The notes beneath the pieces were generated by a model, which saw nothing but the letters and a program-made list of their open reading frames with translations, was not told the origin of the DNA and did no database searches. DNA of 64,000 bases from JAUSIF01 sp040901465. Its GTDB lineage: Bacteria > Pseudomonadota > Alphaproteobacteria > Rhizobiales > Xanthobacteraceae. Positions within the stretch are counted from its first letter, which is position 1; the number at the start of each line of letters is the position of its first letter. Below, piece after piece: positions 45,030-53,795 of the stretch. A program made the position numbers and the translations under genes. Where the stretch lies: NCBI GenBank assembly GCA_040901465.1, contig JBBDYN010000053.1, positions 1 to 64,000 of the forward strand, in the 5' to 3' direction.

Positions 45030-46073
45030 GTGCGCGAGCCCGGACCCGACATCGGACGCAAGGCGCCCTGGAAGGAGGAGCGCGCGGCCCACGCCCAGAT
45101 CGTCGTCGCCTTCGACGACAACCAGCTTGCCATGCGCCTGTTCGGCCGGCACAGCGAAAATCTCGCCCTGATCGAGCGCCGCCTGGACGTGGTCGCCGAC
45201 CAGCGCGGCAACCACGTGACGCTCGAAGGTCCGAGGGAATCCTGCGATCGCGCCCGGCTCGTGTTGGAATCGCTCTACAACGGTCTCCGGAACGGCCACG
45301 AGATCACGAGCGGAGACGTGGAAGGCGCGATACGCCAAGTGACCGCGCCCGCACGCGAGGCCGAAGGCGGCGAGCGCACGGGCTTCGAGCAATTCCGCCT
45401 GCGCAAACGGCTCGTGCGCGCGCGCACGCCGGGGCAGGACGCTTATCTCCGCGCGCTGCAGAAGAACACGCTCGTGTTCGCCACCGGGCCCGCAGGCACC
45501 GGCAAGACGTGGCTCGCGGTGGCGCACGCGGTGTTGCTGTTCGAGCGGCGCGAAGTCGACCGCATCGTGCTGTCGCGGCCGGCGGTCGAGGCGGGCGAGC
45601 GGCTCGGATTTCTGCCCGGCGACATGCGGGAGAAGGTCGATCCCTATCTGCGCCCGATCTACGACGCGTTTTACGACCTCATGGACCGCGGCATGGTCGA
45701 GCGCGCACTGCAATCGGGCGAGATAGAGATCGCACCGCTCGCGTTCATGCGCGGGCGCACGCTCTCGAACGCAGCGGTGATCCTCGACGAGGCGCAGAAC
45801 TCGACCGCGATGCAGATGAAGATGTTTCTGACGCGCCTCGGTGAGCATGCGCGCATGATCGTCACCGGCGATCCGAGCCAGGTCGATTTGCCCGGCGGCC
45901 AGACTTCGGGCCTCGACGAGGCGGTGAAGCTGATCGGCGGGCTCGAGGACGTGGGGCATTGCGCGTTCACGGCCGCGGACGTCGTGCGCCACGAGCTCGT
46001 CTCGCGCATCGTCTCAGCCTACGACGCCGCCGACGCGGCGAAGAAAAAGAAGCCGCGGGAGTCGCAGCCGTGA
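45030..46073 (+). CDS. phoH: PhoH-like ATPase
   Basis: 347 residues from a GTG directly after the miaB stop. Walker A GPAGTGKTWLA and Walker B AVILDEAQNST; an N-terminal KH-like segment (RNGLRNGHEITSGDVEGA region) is usual for YbeZ. It partners YbeY in RNA metabolism. Confidence 0.93.
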   Translation: MREPGPDIGRKAPWKEERAAHAQIVVAFDDNQLAMRLFGRHSENLALIERRLDVVADQRGNHVTLEGPRESCDRARLVLESLYNGLRNGHEITSGDVEGAIRQVTAPAREAEGGERTGFEQFRLRKRLVRARTPGQDAYLRALQKNTLVFATGPAGTGKTWLAVAHAVLLFERREVDRIVLSRPAVEAGERLGFLPGDMREKVDPYLRPIYDAFYDLMDRGMVERALQSGEIEIAPLAFMRGRTLSNAAVILDEAQNSTAMQMKMFLTRLGEHARMIVTGDPSQVDLPGGQTSGLDEAVKLIGGLEDVGHCAFTAADVVRHELVSRIVSAYDAADAAKKKKPRESQP

Positions 46074-46558
46074 ACGTGTCGATCGAAATCGCGGTCGAGG
46101 CGCTCGGCTGGGCGGGTATGCCTGCGGCGCAGGCGGCGATCCGTAGCGCGGTCGAGGCGGCGGTCGCCGACGCCGGGCCGGAAGAAGTCGAGGTCGGCGT
46201 CGTGCTCGCCGACGACGAGCGCGTGCGTGCGCTCAATCGCACCTGGCTCGGCGAAGATAAGCCGACGAACGTGCTTTCGTTCCCGGCGCCGGACCGGCCG
46301 GGCAGCGGGTCGCGTTTTCTCGGCGACGTAGTATTCGCGCTCGAGACGATCCAGCGGGAAGCCGAGGCCGAGAACAAGCCGCTCGATCAGCACCTCTCGC
46401 ATCTCGCGGTGCACGGCGTTTTGCACTTGCTCGGCTTCGATCACGAGCGTGACGAGGACGCCGAGGCGATGCAAAACCGCGAGCGCCGGATCCTGGCGCA
46501 GCTCGGCATTCCCGATCCCTACACGCCGGTTGCCCAGCGACGGACGGAGCCGGCATGA
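46070..46558 (+). CDS. ybeY: Endoribonuclease YbeY
   Basis: 162 residues from the GTG at 46070, which overlaps the phoH stop. The zinc site HGVLHLLGFDHERD and TNVLSFPAPD are diagnostic. It is needed for 16S rRNA 3' maturation and ribosome quality control. Confidence 0.94.
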   Translation: MNVSIEIAVEALGWAGMPAAQAAIRSAVEAAVADAGPEEVEVGVVLADDERVRALNRTWLGEDKPTNVLSFPAPDRPGSGSRFLGDVVFALETIQREAEAENKPLDQHLSHLAVHGVLHLLGFDHERDEDAEAMQNRERRILAQLGIPDPYTPVAQRRTEPA

Positions 46559-47670
46559 ACTCGCACGACCCCAACGCCCCGCAGCCCGCGGGCGACGGCC
46601 AGGCCAAGCCGCAAACACCCGATGCGCCGCGGAAAAGCGAGCGCTTGCTTGAGCGTCTCAAATCGTTCGTTGGACTGCGCTCGGGCTCGCTGCGCACCGA
46701 CCTCGCCGAGGTCCTGGCCGAGGACACGGCGGTCAAGGCCGAGTTCTCTCCGGCCGAGCGCACGATGCTGCAGAACATCCTCGCGCTCGAAAAGCAGCGG
46801 ATCGGCGACCTCATGGTGCCGCGCGCCGACATCGTTGCGGTGCAAAAAGATATCCCCATCGGCCAGTTGCTGCGGGTGTTCGCGAGCGCCGCGCACTCGC
46901 GGCTGGTCGTCTATGACGACACGCTCGACGACCCGACGGGCATGGTCCACATCCGCGACCTCGTCGCGTATCTCACGAGCCGGGCGGTGGTCGCGCCGGA
47001 GGCGAGTGCAAAGCGTCCGAAGCCGCTACCCGCCGATCTCGACCCGCGCGCGGTCGACTTATCGGAGCCGCTGTCGGCGACGCAGATCATCCGGCAGATC
47101 CTGTTCGTTCCGCCGTCGATGCCGGCGATCGACATGCTCGTAAAGATGCAGGCGACACGCATTCATCTCGCGCTCGTGATCGACGAATATGGCGGCACTG
47201 ACGGCCTCGTGTCGATGGAGGACATCGTCGAGCAGATCGTCGGCGACATCGAGGACGAACATGACGACGACGAGGCGACGATGATCGTCGCCCACAGCGA
47301 CGGCAGCTTCGTCGCCGATGCGCGCGCGAGCCTGGACGAAGCCGCCGAGAAGATCGGCCCGGCGTTCGCCGCCGGCGAGGAACTGGAAGACGTGGATACG
47401 CTGGGCGGACTGCTCGTGACGCTTGCGGGCCGGGTGCCGGTGCGCGGGGAGATCATCGCCGGGCCGGGTGACTTCGAGATCGAAGTGCTCGACGCCGATC
47501 CGCGCCGCGTGAAACGGCTTCGCATCAGCCGGCGTCCGCCCGAACTGCAGAAACGCGAGCCGCGTCGGCGGCAATCCGAGGAGGGATTGACGACGGCGCC
47601 GTCCTTGCCGAAGGCCGCTTCCGACGCGGCCGCGCCGGCGGGGCAATCCGCCGACGATCCCAAAAATTAG
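46555..47670 (+). CDS. corC: HlyC/CorC family CBS-domain protein
   Basis: 371 residues. Two CBS repeats (MVPRADIVAVQKDIPIGQLL and VPPSMPAIDMLVKMQ, EYGGTDGLVSMEDIVEQIVGDI) and a C-terminal CorC_HlyC domain (EELEDVDTLGGLLVTLAGRVPVRGE). Overlaps ybeY by four bases. Often linked to magnesium/cobalt handling, though the role is unsettled. Confidence 0.9.
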   Translation: MNSHDPNAPQPAGDGQAKPQTPDAPRKSERLLERLKSFVGLRSGSLRTDLAEVLAEDTAVKAEFSPAERTMLQNILALEKQRIGDLMVPRADIVAVQKDIPIGQLLRVFASAAHSRLVVYDDTLDDPTGMVHIRDLVAYLTSRAVVAPEASAKRPKPLPADLDPRAVDLSEPLSATQIIRQILFVPPSMPAIDMLVKMQATRIHLALVIDEYGGTDGLVSMEDIVEQIVGDIEDEHDDDEATMIVAHSDGSFVADARASLDEAAEKIGPAFAAGEELEDVDTLGGLLVTLAGRVPVRGEIIAGPGDFEIEVLDADPRRVKRLRISRRPPELQKREPRRRQSEEGLTTAPSLPKAASDAAAPAGQSADDPKN

Positions 47671-47685
47671 CTCCGGATCGCGCCG

Positions 47686-49287
47686 GTGAAGCTCGCGGCG
47701 ATCGCTCATCGAGTGGTGCTCGCCTGGGGCTGGCGGCGGCGGCTGATTGCGCTCGGCGCGGGCGCGCTATCGGCGTTTGCGATGGCGCCATACGACCTGT
47801 GGCCGCTCCTGGCGCTCACCCTTCCCGTGCTCATCTGGCTGATCGACGGCGCGGGCACAGGCGCCGCGGGTCTACGTGCCACCTTCGCCGCCGGCTGGTG
47901 GTTCGGGTTCGGCTATTTCCTGGCGGGCCTCTACTGGATCGGGATGGCGCTTCTCGTCGAGGCCGACCAATTCGGCTGGCTCCTGCCGTTTGCCGTGGTT
48001 GCGATTCCAGCGGGGCTCGCACTTTTCACCGGGTTCGGCGCGCTGCTTGCGCGCCTGCTATGGACTTCCGGTCCGACGCGAATTCTCGCGTTTGCCGTCG
48101 GTCTCACGGTCGCCGAATGGCTGCGTGGGCATTTGCTGACGGGCTTTCCCTGGAACAGCTTCGGCCAGGCGCTCGCTTCGATGCCGGCGGTCGCTCAGGC
48201 GGCGTCGATCGTCGGACTGTGGGGGCTCACGCTGATCGCGCTCGTGACGCTCGCGAGCCCCGCCACGCTCGCCGACCCGCCGGAAGCGACGAAGCGCCCG
48301 TGGCTGCTGCCGGCCATTTCCGCGGCCGTGCTGATCGCCTTTGCCGGCTTCGGCCTGCATCGCCTCGCGACGACCGAGACCGCAAGCATCGCCGGTGTGC
48401 GGCTGCGGATCATGCAGCCCAACCTGCCGCAGGACGAGAAGTTCAAGCCGTCGGCCAAGCAGGCGGTCATGGACCGCTATAAATCGGTGAGCGACCGCGC
48501 GACCGGGCCGGATACGCGCGGCGTACGTGACGTGACGCATCTGATCTGGCCGGAGTCGGCGTTTCCGTTCTTTCTCGAACGCGAAGCCGACGCACTCGCG
48601 CAGATCGCCGATCTGTTGCCGCCCGGCGTCGTGCTGGTCACGGGGGCTGCACGCATCGAGGAAGCGCGGGGCGGGCAAGACCAGCCCAAGGTCTTCAACA
48701 GCATCCGGGTGCTCGGCGACGACGGCGCAATTCTTTCGACTTACGACAAAGTGCATCTCGTGCCGTTCGGAGAATTTCTGCCGTTCCAGCGATTTCTCGA
48801 AGGGCTTGGCTTTCAGCAGCTGACGCGCGTGCGCGGCGGATTCACGCCGGGCGCCGCGCGGCGGACGCTTTCGATCCCGCGCTTGCCGCCGGCATCACCG
48901 CTCATCTGCTACGAGGCGATCTTTCCGGGCCAAGTGTTGCCGGAAGGAATGCGGCCAGCCTGGCTCCTCAACGTGACGAACGATGCGTGGTTCGGGAACA
49001 CGCCCGGGCCGCACCAGCATTTCGCGCAAGCGCGGTTGCGCGCGATCGAAGAAGGCTTGCCGCTTGTTCGCGCCGCGAACAATGGAGTTTCCGCGGTCGT
49101 CGATCCGCTTGGCCGTGTCGTCCGTTCGCTTCCGCTTGGAACCGACGGCGTCATCGATTCCGGCTTGCCGCGCGCGATCGAGCCTACGATTTATGCGCGC
49201 CTCGGCGACGGGCTCACTCTGTTTGCCATGCTGTCGTTAGTTATTGTCGTTCTGGTTTCCCGCCGAGCCCGAGCAAAAGTGAATTGA
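47686..49287 (+). CDS. lnt: Apolipoprotein N-acyltransferase
   Basis: 533 residues. Several N-terminal membrane spans, then a nitrilase-like periplasmic domain: Glu in WPESAFPFFL, Lys in YDKVHLVPFGEFLPF, Cys in SPLICYEAIFPG, the expected triad. It adds the third acyl chain to lipoproteins. GTG start. Confidence 0.95.
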   Translation: MKLAAIAHRVVLAWGWRRRLIALGAGALSAFAMAPYDLWPLLALTLPVLIWLIDGAGTGAAGLRATFAAGWWFGFGYFLAGLYWIGMALLVEADQFGWLLPFAVVAIPAGLALFTGFGALLARLLWTSGPTRILAFAVGLTVAEWLRGHLLTGFPWNSFGQALASMPAVAQAASIVGLWGLTLIALVTLASPATLADPPEATKRPWLLPAISAAVLIAFAGFGLHRLATTETASIAGVRLRIMQPNLPQDEKFKPSAKQAVMDRYKSVSDRATGPDTRGVRDVTHLIWPESAFPFFLEREADALAQIADLLPPGVVLVTGAARIEEARGGQDQPKVFNSIRVLGDDGAILSTYDKVHLVPFGEFLPFQRFLEGLGFQQLTRVRGGFTPGAARRTLSIPRLPPASPLICYEAIFPGQVLPEGMRPAWLLNVTNDAWFGNTPGPHQHFAQARLRAIEEGLPLVRAANNGVSAVVDPLGRVVRSLPLGTDGVIDSGLPRAIEPTIYARLGDGLTLFAMLSLVIVVLVSRRARAKVN

Positions 49288-49401
49288 TGCGTACGCACAC
49301 CGCCCAATGATACCGTGCGCATGGATCGCAGCAGCGTCGGCGCCATCTTGCTCGTGACAAACACGATTCAGCGTAGGCAATTTCGTGCTATAGTGAATTA
49401 C

Positions 49402-49818
49402 ATGATGACAAAGAAATCGCCGAATCCGATCGACAAGCATGTCGGCAGCCGCGTCCGCATGCGCCGCATGATGATCAGCATGAGCCAGGAAAAACTCGGC
49501 GAACGGCTCGGCATCACGTTTCAACAGATTCAGAAATACGAAAAGGGTACCAACCGAATCGGCGCGAGCCGCCTGCAGCAAATTTCCATCGTGCTGGGCG
49601 TGCCGGTCTCATTCTTTTTCGAGGGTGCGCCGGTGCCCGAGGGGAGCTCCGGTGCATTCAGCGAATCGTCCTCGCCGGCCTATGTCTCCGATTTCCTGGC
49701 GACTTCCGACGGGCTGTCTCTCACCAAGGCATTCATGAAGGTGAAGGATCCGAAGGTGCGCCGGCGGATCGTCGATCTCGTCGAAGCGATCGCCGCGGAA
49801 GAAGATGGCAAGCGCTGA
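49402..49818 (+). CDS. XRE-family helix-turn-helix regulator
   Basis: 138 residues from 49402; a start at 49315 is in frame but looks non-coding. HTH: MSQEKLGERLGITFQQIQKYEKGTNRIGASRLQQIS, the conserved small Rhizobiales regulator placed after lnt (related to PraR/SinR-type proteins). C-terminal part is short and acidic-helical. Target unknown. Confidence 0.88.
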   Translation: MMTKKSPNPIDKHVGSRVRMRRMMISMSQEKLGERLGITFQQIQKYEKGTNRIGASRLQQISIVLGVPVSFFFEGAPVPEGSSGAFSESSSPAYVSDFLATSDGLSLTKAFMKVKDPKVRRRIVDLVEAIAAEEDGKR

Positions 49819-49935
49819 CTTTCCGGCGCCGATCCGGTCCGCGAATCCTCGAAAAATGCCCGTCAAATCCGCTCTTTTGCGAAGCCCTCGAGCCCGGTAG
49901 CTTGCCGCCGCGCCCAGGCGCTTTTGGCGGGAGCC

Positions 49936-50640
49936 ATGCCCAAGACCAGCAATCCGGCGGAAGCGCGCCGCGGAGCCTTCTTCGGCCGACGCAAAGGCCA
50001 CAAGCTGCGGCCGCGGCGGGCTGAATTGTTCGAAGCGCTGCTGCCGCAGCTTGCGCTCGATCTTTTGCGGCCCGCGCCCGCTGCTCTCCGCACGCTCTTC
50101 CCGGTTCCGGTACATGAGATTGCGCTCGAAATCGGCTTTGGCGGCGGAGAACATTTCGTGCGCGAAGCGGCGGCAAATCCCGCCACCGGCTTCATTGGCT
50201 GCGAGCCGTTCGTGAACGGCATGGCGAGCGCGCTCGCCTTGATCGAAGCCGCCGAAGTGAAAAACGTGCGCCTGCATCACGGCGACGCGCTCGAAGTGCT
50301 CGACTGGCTGCCGGACCAATCGATCGCGCGCGTCGATCTGCTCTATCCCGACCCGTGGCCGAAGCGGCGGCACTGGAAACGGCGCTTCGTTTCCGACGAA
50401 GCGGTGACGCGGCTCGCGCGCGTCACGGCAGAGGGCGGCCTGCTGCGATTTGCAACCGATATCGCGGATTATGCGGAATGGGCGCTTTTGCGGATCTTGC
50501 GCTCGGGCGCATACCACTGGACGGCAGAGCGCGCGAATGACTGGCGGCGCCCTTGGCCGGCCTATGCCAGTACGCGCTACGATGCGAAGGCTCTACGCGA
50601 GGGCCGCTGGCCGAATTATTTCGTATTTCGGCGCCGCTAA
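49936..50640 (+). CDS. trmB: tRNA (guanine-N7-)-methyltransferase
   Basis: 234 residues. ALEIGFGGGEHFVREAA is the SAM loop; LYPDPWPKRRHWKRRFV carries the catalytic Asp of TrmB. It methylates G46 of tRNA. The ATG at 49936 has GGGAG just upstream. Convergent with the DUF2336 gene. Confidence 0.94.
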   Translation: MPKTSNPAEARRGAFFGRRKGHKLRPRRAELFEALLPQLALDLLRPAPAALRTLFPVPVHEIALEIGFGGGEHFVREAAANPATGFIGCEPFVNGMASALALIEAAEVKNVRLHHGDALEVLDWLPDQSIARVDLLYPDPWPKRRHWKRRFVSDEAVTRLARVTAEGGLLRFATDIADYAEWALLRILRSGAYHWTAERANDWRRPWPAYASTRYDAKALREGRWPNYFVFRRR

Positions 50641-50645
50641 GCGAC

Positions 50646-51716
50646 TCAATGTCCCGTCTGACGGATCTGCCAGAAGCGCAGCACGCGATCGGCAGTCGAC
50701 CGGGAAAGCGTATTGAAATCCTGGCACGTGCCCGCAAGTTCCTGCGGTGAAAGAGTGCGGCACCCGCGGCGCACCAGAATCAACGCGCGCACGACCGGCC
50801 AATCGAAGCCCTTCGCCTTGCAGAGAACGAGAAACGGATCGATGCAGTCGCCGTGCATCACGCGATCGACGATGTCGATCGGCACGGACGATAATTCAGC
50901 AAGCGCTGCTACCGTTTCCTCGAACCGGCCTGACTTAGCGAAGTTTACGAGTTCTGCAGTCGTAAGCCGTTCCGACTGCACGAGCACCTGGACGAAACTG
51001 CGCGCGGCGGAATAGCTGCGCGACGCCAATTCCGGATTTGCGAGCACCTTTTCGGAAATCTCCGACAGCAGATGTTCGATGGCGAGCTGCATCTCCGGCT
51101 TGGCGGCGGCAAGAAGGCGTTGCTGAACGCGCTCGGCGGCGTGCGTGACCAGCTTTTGAAACAAGTACGGCGGAATATCGACGCGCCGGCCGACGGTTTC
51201 GGCAAGCAGATCGTCGTTCTCGGCGCGGGCCACGAGATTTGCGAAACTGAACTCGGAAAAGCGCGCGCCGTTGTTGCCCGCGATCTTCTGAGCCACCGCG
51301 CCGTCGCCGCGCTCGACCAGTACATCGGTCAGCGCCTCGCCGAGCTGGACCCGGCCGCAGATCGCGAGCAAATGCGATTGGCTCTTGGCCCTTGCGATCT
51401 CAAGCAAATCCCCGTCATCGAGGCGCTGGGACTGGCTGAGTACGGGGCCCGCAACGGAAATTACATCGTCATGGGCGAGCGCGCGGATCATTTCCTTCGG
51501 CGCATTGCCGATCGGGGCGAACCGGTTCGCGAGCTCGGCGAGCGCCGTCTTTTCGATCTCGGCGGCGAGCCGGCCGATCACGTGATCGAATAACTTAATC
51601 TGTTCTTCGTCGAAGCGGTCCGCTCCCTTAATGAAGAGATCCGTGACGCGCCGCAGCGTCGTGATGCGCTGGTTGGGAGAACCGTCGCGAATCGAGCGCT
51701 CGAGTTCCTGGATCAT
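50646..51716 (-). CDS. DUF2336 domain protein, copy A
   Basis: 356 residues from MIQELERSIRDGSPNQR. Repeated helical segments rich in Leu/Ala with patterns such as LADEFAPIGNAPKEMIRALAHDDVISVAGPVL, a HEAT-like arrangement typical of this alphaproteobacterial family. About half of its positions look like the next gene's. No catalytic motif visible; function unknown. Confidence 0.75.
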   Translation of the reverse strand: MIQELERSIRDGSPNQRITTLRRVTDLFIKGADRFDEEQIKLFDHVIGRLAAEIEKTALAELANRFAPIGNAPKEMIRALAHDDVISVAGPVLSQSQRLDDGDLLEIARAKSQSHLLAICGRVQLGEALTDVLVERGDGAVAQKIAGNNGARFSEFSFANLVARAENDDLLAETVGRRVDIPPYLFQKLVTHAAERVQQRLLAAAKPEMQLAIEHLLSEISEKVLANPELASRSYSAARSFVQVLVQSERLTTAELVNFAKSGRFEETVAALAELSSVPIDIVDRVMHGDCIDPFLVLCKAKGFDWPVVRALILVRRGCRTLSPQELAGTCQDFNTLSRSTADRVLRFWQIRQTGH

Positions 51717-51754
51717 TGAAACGCGTACATTCACTATGCTTGGCTCCCGCGCGG

Positions 51755-52852
51755 TCAGCTTGCCGCCTGCAAATTCGGCCCGGCACCCTGCCAATGCCCG
51801 ATCACGCGGCGGGCGGTGGCATAGGTGAGGCGGTTGAAATCATCACAAATGTCCTCGAGGTCCTTGGCGGACACCCGCCGTCCGCTCGGTCGGCTCAAGA
51901 CGATGGCGCGCACAGTCAACCAATCGAAGCCCGTGGCCTTCAAAAGAATAAGGAGCGGTTCGATGCGATCGCCGTTCATCAGCCAGTCAACGACGTCGAT
52001 CTTGACGGAGCAGAGAAGCGAGAGTGCCGCTGCCGTTTCCTCATAACGGCGGGATTTCGCGAGGTCGTAGAGCTCCGACTCGCCCAGTTCGCCGGCCGTA
52101 TGCAGCATGCCGATTAGGCGCTGGGCGGCGACAAAGCTGCGCGGCGCGGGCGCGCCGGGATCGATTTCATGCGAAATCTTGGCGAGGACGCGCCCGATCT
52201 CGGCTTGCATTTCCGGCGCGACCGAAGCCAGCAGCCTCTGCTGTACGAGCTCGCTCGCTTGCGCCACCAGCTTGTGCAGGAGACGTGGCGGGATGTCAGG
52301 CCGCCCCGCGATGCGGGTGGCGAGCGACTCGTCCTCGCCGGCGAGCGCGACGAGTCGCGCAAAACCACCCTCGGAGAAATTCGCGCCCGAGTTCGAGGCC
52401 ACATTGATGAGCACGTCCCCATCGCCGCGGTCGACGAGTACATCGGTGACTGCCTTGCCGAGCGACCGGCGACTGGAAATCGCGAGCAGATGCGCCTGAC
52501 CCTTGGTACGAGCGATGTTGACGAGGTCGTTTTCGTCGAGCCGCTGCGAGCGCAAGAGCACCGGAGCCGCGACCTCGATCTCGTCGTCGTGTGCAAGGTC
52601 GCGGATCGTGTTCCGCGGCGCGTTGTCGACCGGCGCGAGCCGCCGCGCCAGCTCGGCGCGCGCCTTGATCTCGATCTCGCCGGCAAGCCGCAAAATGACG
52701 TCGTCGAACAGTTCGATATGGCGCTCGCTCAGCCCCTCGGCACGGCGGACGAACAGGTCCGCGATGCGTCGGAGCGTCTCGGCGCGCTTATGATTCGAGC
52801 CGCGTTCGATCGCGTCTTCCAGCTCAAGGATCAGGGATTCTCGATCGGGCAT
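51755..52852 (-). CDS. DUF2336 domain protein, copy B
   Basis: 365 residues from MPDRESLILELEDAIERGSNHKR. Same architecture as copy A: RIADLFVRRAEGLSERHIELFDDVILRLAGEIE and LAPVDNAPRNTIRDLAHDDEIEVAAPVL. The two are tandem paralogues in one direction with a 38-bp gap, expressed away from rimP. Confidence 0.75.
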   Translation of the reverse strand: MPDRESLILELEDAIERGSNHKRAETLRRIADLFVRRAEGLSERHIELFDDVILRLAGEIEIKARAELARRLAPVDNAPRNTIRDLAHDDEIEVAAPVLLRSQRLDENDLVNIARTKGQAHLLAISSRRSLGKAVTDVLVDRGDGDVLINVASNSGANFSEGGFARLVALAGEDESLATRIAGRPDIPPRLLHKLVAQASELVQQRLLASVAPEMQAEIGRVLAKISHEIDPGAPAPRSFVAAQRLIGMLHTAGELGESELYDLAKSRRYEETAAALSLLCSVKIDVVDWLMNGDRIEPLLILLKATGFDWLTVRAIVLSRPSGRRVSAKDLEDICDDFNRLTYATARRVIGHWQGAGPNLQAAS

Positions 52853-53064
52853 TCGCAACCAATACGCTACAAACCGAATGCGTCCGGCACCGGTCAATGG
52901 CGCAAAACTACTCAGGATTGTTGAAGAATAAGTTAGAAAAGCCGCGCGAAATGGGGCAAAATCACAACCTCATGATACCGTACGATACCCTTGCGCGGAG
53001 GCGTGCCTGCGCTATATTGCCCGGTAACAACGACATCTCATAGCGATCCGATGGATCGGATGAT

Positions 53065-53098
53065 GAGAGTGGGCCCCGGCCGGGACCCGCTCTTTTTT
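53065..53098 (+). terminator. Terminator-like hairpin in the rimP leader
   Basis: AGAG-TGGGCCCCGG pairs with CCGGGACCCG-CTCT, with one mismatch, followed by six T. It lies about 36 bp before the rimP start, after an open-reading leader, so it may attenuate the rimP-nusA operon rather than end an upstream transcript (the upstream gene points the other way). Confidence 0.6.
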
Positions 53099-53133
53099 GT
53101 TACCCGCGCGCCGGCACGCGCAAGCAAGATGAA

Positions 53134-53772
53134 ATGACAGAGACGGTACAACCGATTGCGGCCGACCTCGACGAGCCCCGGCTTGTCAAGGAGACGGGCC
53201 TTGCCGCGCGGGTCGCGGCCATCACCGAGCCCGTGCTCATGGGCCTCGGCTACCGCCTTGTGCGCGCGCGGGTGTCGGGACGCGACGGCTGCACGGTGCA
53301 GATCATGGCCGAGCGACCGGACGGCAGCTTCACGATCGAAGACTGCGAAACGGCGAGCCGCGCGCTCTCGCCCGCCCTCGACGTGGAGGACCCGATCTCG
53401 AGCGCGTACCGGCTCGAGCTGTCGTCGCCCGGAATCGATCGGCCGCTCGTGCGGCGCTCGGACTTCGAGCGTCATGCCGGCAACGAACTGAAGATCGAAA
53501 TGGAAATCCCGGTCGATGGCCGCAAGCGCTTTCGCGGTGAGTTGCTTGGCGCCGAAGGATCGGACGCCAAGCTCAAGATCGCGGACGCCGCCGGCGCGCC
53601 GCAAACGGTGCGGCTACCGATCGGCGACATGGTCGAAGCCAAGCTCGTGCTTACCGAGGCGCTCGCCGCCGAATCGCTGCGGCGCGGCAAGTCGGCCGCA
53701 CGCGAAGGCGAAGGCAGAGAGCGCGGAGATCAATCATTCAAACGGACGGCCGGCGGCCGTTCGCAACGCTAA
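53134..53772 (+). CDS. rimP: Ribosome maturation factor RimP
   Basis: 212 residues, with VSGRDGCTVQIMAERPDGSFTIEDCETASRALSPALDVEDPI and LELSSPGIDRPLVRRSDFERHAG, signatures of RimP. The basic tail after residue 180 is an extension. It is first gene of the nusA-infB operon and acts in 30S assembly. Confidence 0.95.
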   Translation: MTETVQPIAADLDEPRLVKETGLAARVAAITEPVLMGLGYRLVRARVSGRDGCTVQIMAERPDGSFTIEDCETASRALSPALDVEDPISSAYRLELSSPGIDRPLVRRSDFERHAGNELKIEMEIPVDGRKRFRGELLGAEGSDAKLKIADAAGAPQTVRLPIGDMVEAKLVLTEALAAESLRRGKSAAREGEGRERGDQSFKRTAGGRSQR

Positions 53773-53795
53773 TTTGAGGCCGAGGAGAGACTAGA

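Noticed and set aside
49308..52985. Repeated 10-mer ATGATACCGT before the HTH gene and before rimP
   Set aside because: Ten bases twice in 64 kb is weak and no symmetric operator is shared.
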